Shown here piece after piece: positions 31,389 to 40,840 of a stretch of DNA of 64,000 nucleotides (position 1 is its first letter; each line of letters starts with the position of its first letter). The notes beneath the pieces are model-generated. The model did no database searches and had not been told where the DNA came from. It saw nothing but the letters and a program-made list of their open reading frames with translations. Made by a program: the position numbers and the translations under genes. This DNA is from Pseudomonas lini (lineage in GTDB: Bacteria; Pseudomonadota; Gammaproteobacteria; Pseudomonadales; Pseudomonadaceae): contig NZ_JYLB01000005.1 of assembly GCF_001042905.1 (NCBI RefSeq), positions 248,001 to 312,000 on the forward strand, written 5' to 3'.

Positions 31389-33608
31389 TCAATACAAATC
31401 CACCGGATCGACATCCAAGGACCAACGCACTGCCCGCCCACTCGGCATCTGCTCCAAAACCAGCAACCAACTGCTCAGCAATCGATGCAGTGGCGCCCGG
31501 GCCGTGGCTTGCAGCAATAACTGTGCACGATAACGCCCGGCTCGGCGCTCCATCGGCGCCGGCACCGGCCCCAGCAACTCAATCCCGGTCAGATTCTGCT
31601 CGGCCAGCAAACGCTCGGCCTCACTGCACGCTTCATCGAGGAAGCCTTCTGCTTGCCCCGGTTTATGCGCTTCCGCCCGCAGCAGCGCGAGATGCGCAAA
31701 CGGCGGCAACCCTGCGGAACGACGTTCGCTCAACGCCTGTTCGGCAAAGGCGAAATAGCCCTGTTCGGTCAGTTGCACCAGCAGTGGATGGTCCGCCAGG
31801 TGCGTCTGGATAATCACTTTGCCCGGCTCTTCGGCCCGTCCCGCGCGCCCGGCGACCTGGACGATCAACTGCGCCATGCGTTCGCTGGCGCGGAAGTCAC
31901 CGGAGAACAGTCCGCCGTCGGCATCCAGAATCGACACCAGCGTCACCCGAGGAAAATGATGCCCTTTGGCAAGCATCTGTGTGCCGACCAGAATGCATGG
32001 CTGGCCTTTCTGAATGGTGGCGAACAGTTGATTCATCGCGTCTTTGCGTGAAGTGCTGTCGCGGTCAACCCGCAGCACCGGGACGTCCGGAAACAGAATC
32101 CCCAGGCGCTCTTCGGCGCGCTCGGTACCGGCGCCCACGGGCCGCAAATCGACTTTGCCGCACTTCGGGCAATGCCGGGGCACTCGTTCAACGTAGCCAC
32201 AATGGTGACAACGCAGCTCGCCGGAGCGCTGGTGCACGGTCATTCGCGCGTCGCAGCGCTGGCATTCAGACATCCAGCCGCAGTCGTGGCAGAGCAGCGT
32301 CGGGGCGAACCCTCGGCGGTTGAGGAACACCAGCACTTGCTGGCCGGCGGCCAGGGTCTGACCGATGGCTTGCTGCATCGGTCCTGAAATGCCGCTGTCC
32401 AGCGGGCGACTTTTCACGTCCAGGCGCAGGAAGCGCGGCTGCTTGGCGCCACCGGCCCGCTCATTCAGGCGTAAGAGGCCGTAACGACCGGTGTAGGCGT
32501 TTTGCAGGCTTTCCAGCGAAGGTGTGGCGGATCCGAGGACAATCGGGATGTTTTCCTGCCGGGCGCGGACCAGTGCCAGGTCGCGGGCGTGGTAGCGCAG
32601 GCCTTCCTGCTGTTTATAAGAGCCGTCGTGCTCTTCATCGATAATGATCAGGCCGGGGTTCTTCATCGGCGTGAACAGTGCCGAACGGGTACCGATAATA
32701 ATGTCGGCCTCGCCATCCCGTGCCGCCAGCCAGGCTTCCAGACGTTCGCGGTCATTGACTGCGGAGTGGATCAGCGCGATCCGCGCATTGAAGCGCTGCT
32801 CGAAGCGCGCCAGGGTTTGCGGGCCGAGGTTGATTTCCGGGATCAGCACAAGGGCTTGTTTGCCGGCCTCGAGGGTTTCGCGGATCAGCTGTAAATAGAC
32901 TTCGGTCTTGCCGCTGCCGGTGACGCCGGCCAGCAGGAACGCGTGATAACTGTCGAACCCGGCGCGAATCGCCTCGTAAGCGGCGCGCTGCTCGGGGTTG
33001 AGTGGTAATTCCGGTTGCGCCAGCCAGTGTTCGTGGCGCATACCGGGCGCGTGTTTGCGGATTTCTACTTGCACCAAATCCTTGGCCAGCAACAGATCGA
33101 GACTGTCCTTGCTCAGCATCAGTTTGCTCAACAGCTGATGAGCGACGCCATGGGGATGTTGGGCCAGGGTTGCCAGGGCCTCGCGTTGACGCGGGGCACG
33201 AGCGATGCGCGGGTCATCAAGGCTGGCACCGGGTGCGGCGGACCAGAAGCGTTCCTGACGAGCTTCGGCCAGTTCGCCTTGTCGCAACAGCACCGGCAGT
33301 GCCCAGCTCAACGTATCGCCGAGGCTGTGCTGGTAATACTGAGAAGTCCACAGGCACAGCTTGAACAACGCGGGGGGCAGCGGCGGCGTGGCGTCGAGCA
33401 GCGCCAGGGCCGGTTTGAGCTTTTCTGCCGGTACTTCGCTGGTATCGGTGACCTCCACCAGAATCCCGATCATCTCCCGCCTGCCGAACGGCACCCGCAA
33501 GCGCATGCCCGGGTGCAACTGGGCGCGCAGGACTCCGGCCGGCGCGCGGTAATCGAACAGGCGGCGCAGGGGCGAAGGCAGGGCGAGGCGCAGAATGGCG
33601 TTGGGCAC
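31389..33608 (-). CDS. priA: Primosomal replication protein N' (PriA helicase)
   Basis: Superfamily 2 DNA helicase that restarts stalled replication forks by loading the primosome. In 739 residues there is an N-terminal DNA-binding domain, Walker A GVTGSGKT (228-235), the DEEH box (IIDEEHDGSYKQQEG), and a zinc-binding region with paired cysteines (CHDCGW, CQRC, CHHCGY, CPKCG). It starts with GTG. It is transcribed toward argS and away from rpmE. Confidence 0.96.
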   Translation of the reverse strand: MPNAILRLALPSPLRRLFDYRAPAGVLRAQLHPGMRLRVPFGRREMIGILVEVTDTSEVPAEKLKPALALLDATPPLPPALFKLCLWTSQYYQHSLGDTLSWALPVLLRQGELAEARQERFWSAAPGASLDDPRIARAPRQREALATLAQHPHGVAHQLLSKLMLSKDSLDLLLAKDLVQVEIRKHAPGMRHEHWLAQPELPLNPEQRAAYEAIRAGFDSYHAFLLAGVTGSGKTEVYLQLIRETLEAGKQALVLIPEINLGPQTLARFEQRFNARIALIHSAVNDRERLEAWLAARDGEADIIIGTRSALFTPMKNPGLIIIDEEHDGSYKQQEGLRYHARDLALVRARQENIPIVLGSATPSLESLQNAYTGRYGLLRLNERAGGAKQPRFLRLDVKSRPLDSGISGPMQQAIGQTLAAGQQVLVFLNRRGFAPTLLCHDCGWMSECQRCDARMTVHQRSGELRCHHCGYVERVPRHCPKCGKVDLRPVGAGTERAEERLGILFPDVPVLRVDRDSTSRKDAMNQLFATIQKGQPCILVGTQMLAKGHHFPRVTLVSILDADGGLFSGDFRASERMAQLIVQVAGRAGRAEEPGKVIIQTHLADHPLLVQLTEQGYFAFAEQALSERRSAGLPPFAHLALLRAEAHKPGQAEGFLDEACSEAERLLAEQNLTGIELLGPVPAPMERRAGRYRAQLLLQATARAPLHRLLSSWLLVLEQMPSGRAVRWSLDVDPVDLY

Positions 33609-33679
33609 GCGATTGTTTTCTCGATGAGAGGGCGGTGAAGAAGGCCGGGAGCCTAGCAGACGACTGGTTTAAGCGACAG

Positions 33680-33707
33680 CTTGCGTGATTGCGAAGGTCT
33701 GGTAGAA
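33680..33707 (+). promoter_or_regulatory. Candidate sigma-70 promoter of rpmE
   Basis: TTGCGT at 33680-33685 and TAGAAT at 33702-33707 are separated by 16 bases. The start of transcription would be near 33714, giving a leader of about 65 bases before the rpmE ATG. Confidence 0.6.
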
Positions 33708-33723
33708 TCCGCGGCCTAATTAC

Positions 33724-33758
33724 GTGCGGTATTCAACAATGGTGTTGAGTGGCGGCAC
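33724..33758 (+). promoter_or_regulatory. Hairpin in the rpmE leader
   Basis: TCAACA and TGTTGA (33733-33748) form a perfect 6-bp stem with an ATGG loop, and flanking GTGC (33724-33727) and GCAC (33755-33758) can extend it. It is within the likely untranslated leader, ending 20 bases before the ATG. Leaders of ribosomal-protein genes often bind their own product; whether this one does is unknown. Confidence 0.4.
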
Positions 33759-33778
33759 GCTAGCCTGAGGAATACATC

Positions 33779-34009
33779 ATGAAAGCCGATATCCATCCAA
33801 CATACGAAATCACCGCAGTTACCTGCAGCTGTGGCAACAAGTTCGAAACTCGTTCGAACCTGGCCAAGCCTCTGGCGATCGACGTATGCAACGAATGCCA
33901 CCCGTTCTACACCGGTAAGCAGAAGACTCTGGATACTGGCGGTCGTGTACAGCGCTTCGCAGACCGTTTCGGCGCTTTCGGCAAGAAAGCTCCAGCTGCT
34001 GCAGAGTAA
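33779..34009 (+). CDS. rpmE: 50S ribosomal protein L31 (zinc-binding type)
   Basis: Large-subunit ribosomal protein L31. The 76-residue product has C16, C18, C37 and C40 (TCSCGN and CNECH), so it is the zinc-binding form that is replaced by a cysteine-free paralogue under zinc shortage. A GAGG ribosome site precedes the ATG. priA is transcribed away from it. Confidence 0.97.
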   Translation: MKADIHPTYEITAVTCSCGNKFETRSNLAKPLAIDVCNECHPFYTGKQKTLDTGGRVQRFADRFGAFGKKAPAAAE

Positions 34010-34023
34010 GGTTGAAGGGCCCG

Positions 34024-34824
34024 ATGGGCTTTTCCTTGCTGATGAAAAAGGCGTCCCTCGCGGGCGCCTTTTTTGTGTCCGCGATTTGGCTTTCCGCTGC
34101 CCAGGCCTTCTGCCCGGTGCCCAGCGGGCTGACGTCGGTCGCGGTGCAGCGGGTAGTGGATGGCGACACCTTGCGTCTGCGCGATGGCCGCAGTGTGCGC
34201 ATGATCGGTTTGAACACGCCGGAGTTGGGCAAGCAGGGTCGTTCTGACGAGCCGTTCGCCGTGGCTGCGCGCAAACGCCTTGAAGCTCTGGTGGCTGCCA
34301 GCGATGGGCGGGTCGGTTTGCTGCCGGGTAAAGAAAGCAAGGATCATTACGGCCGCACCCTGGCCCATGTCTACAGCGTCGATGGGGCCAACCTTGAGGC
34401 ACAGATGCTCGCCGAGGGTCTCGGTTTTCAGGTGGCGGTGGCACCGAATGTCGATTTGGTCGCCTGTCAGCAAGCCGCGGAACGCAGTGCTCGTCGGGCC
34501 GGTCTCGGGTTGTGGCGCCAATCACCTGTGCTGAAAGCGGAGCAGATCAGTGCCTCCGGTTTCGCCATGCTCAGTGGTCGTGTGAGCAAGGTTCAGCGCA
34601 ATCGCGGCGGGGTTTGGATCGAGTTGCAGGATTCGGTTGTATTGCGGGTTGCACCCAATATGTTGGATCAATTCGATGTCGCATCGCTTGAAAAGCTCAA
34701 AGGCAAGCAAATCGAGGCTCGTGGCTGGGTGGTGGATCGTTCGCGCCGCGGTGGGCTGAAGCCGGGGCAGGCGCGTTGGCTTCTGCCGCTGACCGATCCG
34801 GCGATGTTGCAGGCGGCGCCGTAA
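34024..34824 (+). CDS. Secreted thermonuclease-family (SNase-like) protein
   Basis: A 266-residue exported protein with a staphylococcal-nuclease domain. The N-terminus (LLMKKASLAGAFFVSAIWLSAAQAF) looks like a signal peptide with cleavage after AQA. The SNase core shows VVDGDTLRLRDGR, VRMIGLNTPE and KDHYGRTLAHVY (about residues 45-130), with the active-site acidic and basic residues kept. A C-terminal half (about 170-266) resembles an OB-type domain of unknown role. Starts at 34024 (ATG) or 34042 are possible. It begins 14 bases after rpmE. Confidence 0.82.
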   Translation: MGFSLLMKKASLAGAFFVSAIWLSAAQAFCPVPSGLTSVAVQRVVDGDTLRLRDGRSVRMIGLNTPELGKQGRSDEPFAVAARKRLEALVAASDGRVGLLPGKESKDHYGRTLAHVYSVDGANLEAQMLAEGLGFQVAVAPNVDLVACQQAAERSARRAGLGLWRQSPVLKAEQISASGFAMLSGRVSKVQRNRGGVWIELQDSVVLRVAPNMLDQFDVASLEKLKGKQIEARGWVVDRSRRGGLKPGQARWLLPLTDPAMLQAAP

Positions 34825-35007
34825 GAAAAAATTGTAGACATTTTTCATGTTGATTGTGAACAGTCTATCCCTTGTGTTTCGTGGCTCTTGGCCCAAAGTC
34901 GTAGGGCCGGGCGCTTGACAGGGGTGACTGGTCAGTCTTGTGAGGACTTTGCGAGGCGAGTATCCTCGGCGGTCCGTCTGTCCAACAGTAAAAAGCGGAA
35001 TGCCCCT

Positions 35008-36276
35008 ATGTCTGATTTGAAAACTGCCGCTCTCGAATATCACGCCCATCCCCGTCCAGGGAAGCTGAGTGTCGAGCTCACCAAGGCCACCGCTACCGCC
35101 CGCGATCTGTCGCTGGCCTACAGCCCCGGCGTAGCCGAACCAGTACGCGAAATCGCCCGCGATCCTGAACTGGCCTACAAATACACCGGCAAGGGCAACC
35201 TGGTTGCAGTCATTTCCGATGGCACCGCGATTCTCGGCCTGGGTAACCTTGGCCCATTGGCTTCCAAGCCGGTTATGGAAGGTAAGGGCGTGCTGTTCAA
35301 GCGCTTTGCCGGCATCGACGTATTCGACATCGAAGTCGACTCCGAAAGCCCGCAAGCCTTCATCGACACCGTCAAGCGTATCTCCATTACCTTCGGTGGC
35401 ATCAACCTGGAAGACATCAAGGCACCTGAGTGCTTTGAGATCGAACGCGCTCTGATCGAGCAGTGCGATATTCCGGTATTCCACGATGACCAGCACGGCA
35501 CCGCGATCGTTACTGCGGCCGGCATGATCAACGCCTTGGAAATCGCTGGCAAAACCCTGGCTGACGCCAAAATCGTCTGCCTGGGCGCCGGTGCGGCCGC
35601 CATCTCCTGCATGAAATTGCTGGTGAGCATGGGCGCCAACATCGAAAACATCTACATGGTTGACCGTACCGGTGTGATCCACTCCGGCCGTGACGACCTG
35701 AACCAGTACAAGGCTGTGTTCGCTCACGCGACCGAGAAGCGCACCCTGGCTGACGCGCTGGAAGGCGCTGATGTGTTCGTTGGCCTGTCCGGTCCGAACC
35801 TGCTGAGCGCTGAAGGCCTGAAATCCATGGCGGCCAACCCGATCGTGTTCGCGTGCTCGAACCCGGATCCGGAAATCTCCCCGGAACTGGCTCACGCCAC
35901 CCGTAACGACGTGATCATGGCCACCGGCCGTTCGGACTACCCGAACCAGGTCAACAACGTACTGGGCTTCCCGTTTATCTTCCGTGGTGCCCTGGACGTT
36001 CGCGCCAAGCGCATCAACGAAGAAATGAAAGTGGCTGCCGCCAACGCCCTGCGTGAACTGGCCAAGCTGCCAGTGCCTCAGGAAGTGTGCGACGCCTACG
36101 GCGGCATCAAGCTGGAATTCGGTCGTGAGTACATCATTCCGAAACCAATGGATGCCCGTCTGATCACCCTGATCTCCGATGCCGTGGCCAAGGCTGCAAT
36201 CGAGACCGGTGTGGCAACCCTGCCGTATCCGAAGAACTACCCGCTGAAAAGCGTGGATGACGTGTTCAACGGCTAA
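35008..36276 (+). CDS. maeB: Malic enzyme (NAD(P)-dependent, oxaloacetate-decarboxylating)
   Basis: Converts malate to pyruvate and CO2 with reduction of NAD(P), supplying NADPH and pyruvate during growth on organic acids. The 422-residue product is the short form without a phosphotransacetylase-like extension. Visible motifs are SLAYSPGVAEP, DGTAILGLGNLG, FDIEVD, HDDQHGTA and the nucleotide-binding CLGAGAAAISC. The ATG at 35008 starts MSDLKTAALEYHA, the family start; the frame extends 40 codons upstream over non-coding sequence. Confidence 0.94.
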   Translation: MSDLKTAALEYHAHPRPGKLSVELTKATATARDLSLAYSPGVAEPVREIARDPELAYKYTGKGNLVAVISDGTAILGLGNLGPLASKPVMEGKGVLFKRFAGIDVFDIEVDSESPQAFIDTVKRISITFGGINLEDIKAPECFEIERALIEQCDIPVFHDDQHGTAIVTAAGMINALEIAGKTLADAKIVCLGAGAAAISCMKLLVSMGANIENIYMVDRTGVIHSGRDDLNQYKAVFAHATEKRTLADALEGADVFVGLSGPNLLSAEGLKSMAANPIVFACSNPDPEISPELAHATRNDVIMATGRSDYPNQVNNVLGFPFIFRGALDVRAKRINEEMKVAAANALRELAKLPVPQEVCDAYGGIKLEFGREYIIPKPMDARLITLISDAVAKAAIETGVATLPYPKNYPLKSVDDVFNG

Positions 36277-36296
36277 GCCGTTGTAGCGCATCAACC

Positions 36297-36331
36297 AAAA
36301 GCCCCGGCTCTCGCGAGTCGGGGCTTTTTAT
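36297..36331 (+). terminator. Rho-independent terminator of maeB
   Basis: A long stem from AAAAGCCCCGGCTC and GAGTCGGGGCTTTTT around a TCGC loop, 21 bases after the stop codon. The T-run follows on the plus strand. Confidence 0.92.
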
Positions 36332-36364
36332 TGTCTGCGGTTTTTGTGGTGTCTTTCGAGGGCC

Positions 36365-36458
36365 TCTTCGCGGGCAAGCCCGCTCCCACAGGGATCGCGG
36401 TGATTCACAACCTCTGATAGCGCCACAGAACCTTGTGGGAGCGGGCTTGCCCGCGAAG
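36365..36458. repeat. REP doublet
   Basis: CTTCGCGGGCAAGCCCGCTC then CCACAGG is inverted at the right end (CTTGTGGGAGCGGG through CGCGAAG). It sits between the maeB and ponA terminators. Confidence 0.87.
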
Positions 36459-36493
36459 GGGCCGGGTCATTCAGCGCATAACCGGCAGGCAAT

Positions 36494-36531
36494 AAAAAGC
36501 CCCGCTCTTCTTTCGAAGGCGGGGCTTTTTT
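36494..36531. terminator. Bidirectional terminator for ponA
   Basis: AAAAAGCCCCGC/GCGGGGCTTTTTT with a loop containing TCTTCTTTCGAAG. It lies 15 bases after the ponA stop on the minus strand, and the A- and T-runs on both sides allow it to work in either direction. Confidence 0.88.
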
Positions 36532-36545
36532 GCAGCTTCAGGCAA

Positions 36546-38993
36546 TCAGAACAAATCGATCGGCGCCGCCTCATCCGCGGGCAGCGGACTGCCAGGCGCA
36601 TTGCCGTTGCTGAGCTCGTTAACCGACGGCGGTGTGTCTTCGGCCTTGAACAGTTCGAAGTAGGCACCTGGCGTACTTGGGGTGGCCGCACGGCCGCTGA
36701 TCGGGTCAACCCGCAGGCTGAGGATGCCTTCCGGCTCCGCCTGGGTGTGAGGCGGCTTGTCTTTAAGGGCCGCCGCCATGTAGTTCATCCAGATAGGCAG
36801 GGCGACAGTGCCGCCGAACTCGCGTTTGCCCAGGCTTTCCGGTTGGTCGAAGCCAGTCCAGACGGTGGTCACGTAATCGGCGTTGTAGCCGGAGAACCAG
36901 GCGTCCTTGGATTCGTTGGTAGTACCGGTCTTGCCCGCGATGTCGCTGCGGCCCAAGGCCAGCGCACGGCGGCCGGTGCCGAGTTTGATCACGTCCTCAA
37001 GCATGCTGTTGAGGATGTAGGTGGTGCGGCCATCGACGATGCGCTCGGCCACGGCTGGCGTTTGTGGCGCTGGCTGGGCGCTTGGCGCTTCGCCTGGGGT
37101 GGCGTTGACCGTGAAGGTGTCGGAGGCCGGCATAGCGATGCCATCGCTGGCTACGGTGCCTTTGGGAACGCTCGGCGGGTTGGCGACGAATAGCGTGTCG
37201 CCGTTGCGGCTTTCGATCTTGTCGATGATGTATGGGGTGATCTTGTAGCCGCCGTTGGCGAAGGTGGCCCAGCCGGTGGCGATTTCCATTGGCGTCAGGG
37301 TTGCGGTACCCAGGGCCAGGGACAGGTTGCGCGGCAAGTCCTGCTTGTTGAAGCCGAACTTGCTGATGTAGTCGATGGTGCGGTCGACACCCAACGCTTG
37401 CAGCAGGCGGATCGATACCAGGTTGCGCGACTTATAGAGCGCTTCACGCATGCGGATCGGGCCGAGGAAGGTGTTGGTGTCGTTCTTCGGACGCCAGACC
37501 TTGTCCAGGTATTCGTCAACGAACACGATCGGTGCGTCGTTCACCAGGCTGGCCGCGGTGTAGCCGTTGTCCAGGGCGGCGCTGTAGACGAACGGCTTGA
37601 AGCTCGAACCCGGCTGACGCTTGGCCTGCATGGCGCGGTTGTAGTTGCTCTGCTCGAAGGCGAAACCGCCGACCAGTGAACGAATGGCACCGTTCTGCGG
37701 GTCGAGGGAAACCAGTGCACCTTGAGCTTGCGGAATCTGGCTGAATTTGAGCGAGCCGTCAGGCTGACGCTGCACGCGAATCAGATCACCGACCTGCGCG
37801 ACATCCGACGGCTGCTTCGGATTGGCGCCCATGCTGTTGGTGTTCAGGAACGGACGAGCCCACTTCATGGTGTCCCAGGCGATGTGCTCTTCGCCGGTAC
37901 CCGTGCGGGTCAACACCTGCACGCCGTTCTTGTCGACCTGGGTCACGATCGCCGGTTCCAGGCCGCTGATGATTCGCTGTTTGGTCAGCTCCTGAGTCCA
38001 GGCTTCTCGGGTTTTACCCGGCAGGCGTGACTCGGGGCCGCGATAACCGTGCCGTTGGTCGTAGGTCATCAAGCCTTCGTGAACCGCGGTGTTGGCCATC
38101 TCCTGCAAATTGCTCGGGACTGTGGTGGTGACACGAAAACCTTCGGTGTACGCATCGCTGCCATAGCGGCCGACCATTTCGGCACGGGCCATTTCGGCGA
38201 CGTATGGCGCGTTCACTTCCGGGGTCGGCACATGGTAGCTGGCGTTCAGCGGCTCATTGATCGCAGTGGTGTAGTCGGCTTCGGTGATTTTGCCGAGCTT
38301 ATACATGCGCCCCAGGATCCAGTCGCGACGCTCCTTGCTGCGGGTCGGGTTAGCCAGCGGGTTGAAGCGCGACGGGGCTTTTGGCAGGCCGGCGATCATC
38401 GCCATCTGCGCCAGGCTGACGTCACGAATCGACTTGCCGTAATAGACCTGCGCCGCCGCCTCGATGCCATAGGCGCGGTTGCCCAGATAGATCTTGTTGA
38501 CGTACAGCTCGAGGATCTCGTCCTTGGTCAACTGCCGTTCGATCTGCAGGGCCAGGAGGATTTCGGTGGTTTTGCGCGAGAAGCTGCGTTCGCTGGTCAG
38601 GAAGAAGTTCTTCGCCACCTGCATGGTGATGGTGCTGCCGCCGGATTGAATGTGACCGCTCTTGACCAGTTGGGTCGCGGCGCGCATCAGGCTGCTGGGA
38701 TCGACGCCGTAGTGGTTGGCGAAATTGTCGTCTTCAGCACTTAGTAACGCATTGATGAAATTGGGGGGAATGTCGGCGAAACGGATCGGAGTACGGCGCA
38801 TTTCGCCAAACTCTGCGATCAATTTGTTGTCGCTGCTGTAAACCCGCAAAGGAATCTGCAACTGAATACTTCTCAGCGCCTCCACGGACGGCAATCCAGG
38901 GCTAAGGTAAAGAAAAGCGCCGCTCAGACCCAGGAGCAGTCCGCAGAAAACGGCGACGATGGACCAACCGAAAAATTTCAGCAGACGAATCAA
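36546..38993 (-). CDS. ponA: Penicillin-binding protein 1A
   Basis: Bifunctional peptidoglycan glycosyltransferase and DD-transpeptidase of the inner membrane. In 815 residues there is an N-terminal membrane helix (FGWSIVAVFCGLLLGLSGAF), a GT51 domain (EDDNFANHYGVDP, GGSTITMQVAKNFFL), an OB-like insert, and the transpeptidase with SSFK (nucleophile Ser, about residue 463), SRN and KTGTT (about 686-690). The start codon is TTG at 38993, unusual but in agreement with the family N-terminus MIRLLKFF. It is divergent from pilM, as in other pseudomonads. Confidence 0.96.
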   Translation of the reverse strand: MIRLLKFFGWSIVAVFCGLLLGLSGAFLYLSPGLPSVEALRSIQLQIPLRVYSSDNKLIAEFGEMRRTPIRFADIPPNFINALLSAEDDNFANHYGVDPSSLMRAATQLVKSGHIQSGGSTITMQVAKNFFLTSERSFSRKTTEILLALQIERQLTKDEILELYVNKIYLGNRAYGIEAAAQVYYGKSIRDVSLAQMAMIAGLPKAPSRFNPLANPTRSKERRDWILGRMYKLGKITEADYTTAINEPLNASYHVPTPEVNAPYVAEMARAEMVGRYGSDAYTEGFRVTTTVPSNLQEMANTAVHEGLMTYDQRHGYRGPESRLPGKTREAWTQELTKQRIISGLEPAIVTQVDKNGVQVLTRTGTGEEHIAWDTMKWARPFLNTNSMGANPKQPSDVAQVGDLIRVQRQPDGSLKFSQIPQAQGALVSLDPQNGAIRSLVGGFAFEQSNYNRAMQAKRQPGSSFKPFVYSAALDNGYTAASLVNDAPIVFVDEYLDKVWRPKNDTNTFLGPIRMREALYKSRNLVSIRLLQALGVDRTIDYISKFGFNKQDLPRNLSLALGTATLTPMEIATGWATFANGGYKITPYIIDKIESRNGDTLFVANPPSVPKGTVASDGIAMPASDTFTVNATPGEAPSAQPAPQTPAVAERIVDGRTTYILNSMLEDVIKLGTGRRALALGRSDIAGKTGTTNESKDAWFSGYNADYVTTVWTGFDQPESLGKREFGGTVALPIWMNYMAAALKDKPPHTQAEPEGILSLRVDPISGRAATPSTPGAYFELFKAEDTPPSVNELSNGNAPGSPLPADEAAPIDLF

Positions 38994-39094
38994 GGCTTTT
39001 GGATATCCAGGGTAAAGAATGAATTAGGCATCAGGGGTTCAGGCTATACAGAGAATGACCCGCGCTTGCAGTGAAAGCGGAAAAAACGCTCAGC

Positions 39095-39100
39095 ATTATA
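39095..39100 (-). promoter_or_regulatory. Possible -10 element of ponA
   Basis: Minus-strand TATAAT preceded by TGCT, about 100 bases upstream of the ponA start. No good -35 is present at 16-18 bases. A consensus TTGACA lies 34 bases upstream, too far to pair with it. Confidence 0.35.
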
Positions 39101-39209
39101 AGCATTTTTCCGTCGGGGGCGTCATTTGCGCTTCTGTCAAGACGGGGGGTATTGAACGCAATGGATATTACAGAGTCCGTAACTCACGGATAGTCATAGG
39201 GAATTGGTA

Positions 39210-40274
39210 GTGCTAGGACTCTTCAATAAAAAAGCCAATACGCTTCTGGGGATCGACATCAGCTCCACGTCGGTGAAGCTACTGGAGCTAAGTCGCCAGG
39301 GCGACCGGTACCGGGTCGAGGCCTATGCGGTCGAACCGCTGCCCGCGAGTGCCGTGGTCGAGAAAAATATCGCCGAGCTCGAAGGCGTGGGGCAGGCTCT
39401 TGCGCGCGTGCTGGCCAAGGCCAAAACCAGTCTCAGGAACGTTGCCGTGGCGGTGGCCGGTTCGGCGGTGATCACCAAGACCATCGAGATGGACGCCGGT
39501 CTTTCCGACGACGAGATGGAAAACCAGCTGAAGATCGAGGCCGATCAGTACATTCCTTATCCACTGGACGAAGTGGCGATCGATTTCGAAGTGCAAGGCG
39601 TGTCGGCACGCAACCCCGAGCGGGTCAATGTGCTGCTGGCGGCGTGTCGCAAAGAAAACGTCGAGGTCCGTGAAGCGGCCCTGGCTCTGGCCGGGCTGAC
39701 CGCGCGCGTGGTGGACGTCGAAGCCTATGCCCTGGAGCGATCGTTCGGCCTGCTGGCAACCCAGTTGGCCGCTTCTCAGGAGCGTCTGACCGTGGCGGTG
39801 GTCGATATCGGCGCCACCATGACCACCCTGAGCGTGTTGCACAACGGGCGGATCATCTACACCCGCGAACAATTGTTCGGTGGCCGTCAACTGACGGAAG
39901 AAATCCAGCGTCGTTATGGCCTGACCGTCGAGCAGGCGGGGCTGGCGAAGAAGCAGGGCGGTTTGCCGGACGATTATGTCAGCGAGGTCTTGCAACCGTT
40001 TCGTGATGCGTTGGTGCAGCAGGTGTCGCGTTCATTGCAGTTCTTCTTTGCCTCCGGCCAGTACAACTCGGTCGATCACATCCTCCTGGCCGGCGGCACC
40101 GCCTCGGTCCCCGGGCTGGAGCGATTGATCGAGCAGCGACTGGGTACGCCGACCCAGGTCGCCAATCCATTCTCCGACATGACCCTGAGCAGCAAGGTCA
40201 ACGCCGGTGCCTTGGCGAGCGATGCTCCGGCACTGATGATTGCCTGCGGGCTGGCCCTCAGGAGTTTCGACTGA
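39210..40274 (+). CDS. pilM: Type IV pilus assembly protein PilM
   Basis: Cytoplasmic actin-like ATPase fold protein of the inner-membrane alignment complex; binds the N-terminus of PilN. The 354-residue product has the actin-like motifs GIDISSTSVKLLEL, VVDIGATMTTLSV and LAGGTASVPGL. I prefer the GTG at 39210 (VLGLFNKK), eight bases after AGGG, over the TTG two codons earlier. A small hairpin TCCGT/ACGGA lies at 39176-39190. It is the first gene of pilMNOPQ. Confidence 0.95.
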   Translation: MLGLFNKKANTLLGIDISSTSVKLLELSRQGDRYRVEAYAVEPLPASAVVEKNIAELEGVGQALARVLAKAKTSLRNVAVAVAGSAVITKTIEMDAGLSDDEMENQLKIEADQYIPYPLDEVAIDFEVQGVSARNPERVNVLLAACRKENVEVREAALALAGLTARVVDVEAYALERSFGLLATQLAASQERLTVAVVDIGATMTTLSVLHNGRIIYTREQLFGGRQLTEEIQRRYGLTVEQAGLAKKQGGLPDDYVSEVLQPFRDALVQQVSRSLQFFFASGQYNSVDHILLAGGTASVPGLERLIEQRLGTPTQVANPFSDMTLSSKVNAGALASDAPALMIACGLALRSFD

Positions 40275-40840
40275 TGGCGCGGATCAATCTTTTACCCTGG
40301 CGTGAAGAGTTGCGCGAAGGGCGTCGCAAACGCTTTTTACTGGCGTTGGTCGGTGTGCTGCTGGGGTCAGTGAGTGCGTTGCTGATCGCGGATCAGGTCA
40401 TTAACGGCGCCATTAATCGGCAAGTCGCCCGTAACGATTACATCGGCAAGCAGATTGCCGTGGTCGACGAGCGGATCAAACAGATCAGCGACCTGAAGGC
40501 CCGTCGACAGCAACTGGTCGAGCGCATGCGCATTATTCAGGACCTGCAAGGCAACCGGCCGATCAGCGGGAGGATCTTCGATCAGTTGGCGCGTACCTTG
40601 CCGGACGGAGTTTATTTCACTGAAGTGAAAATGGTCGGCAAGACGTTGTCCATCACCGGCGCAGCGGAGTCCAACAATCGTGTTTCGGATCTGATGCGCA
40701 ATCTTGATGCGTCCGACTGGTTCGATGCGCCCAACCTTACGGAGGTCAAGGCGACCACCGCTGGTCAGCTGGATCAGGCCAATGTGTTTCAGTTGACCGT
40801 CCGTCAGACTCAGCCAACAGTTTTGGGGGGCGCTAAATGA
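40274..40840 (+). CDS. pilN: Type IV pilus assembly protein PilN
   Basis: Bitopic inner-membrane protein. The N-terminal ARINLLPWREELREGRR is the conserved PilM-binding peptide; one membrane helix follows (FLLALVGVLLGSVSALLIA, about 22-40), then a coiled coil and a periplasmic ferredoxin-like domain that pairs with PilO. It has 188 residues. The ATG shares one base with the pilM stop. Confidence 0.95.
   Translation: MARINLLPWREELREGRRKRFLLALVGVLLGSVSALLIADQVINGAINRQVARNDYIGKQIAVVDERIKQISDLKARRQQLVERMRIIQDLQGNRPISGRIFDQLARTLPDGVYFTEVKMVGKTLSITGAAESNNRVSDLMRNLDASDWFDAPNLTEVKATTAGQLDQANVFQLTVRQTQPTVLGGAK

Noticed and set aside
34915..34943. TTGACA upstream of malic enzyme as a sigma-70 promoter
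   Set aside because: The -35 is perfect, but no acceptable -10 occurs at 16-18 bases (TTGTGA at best), so I did not call it.
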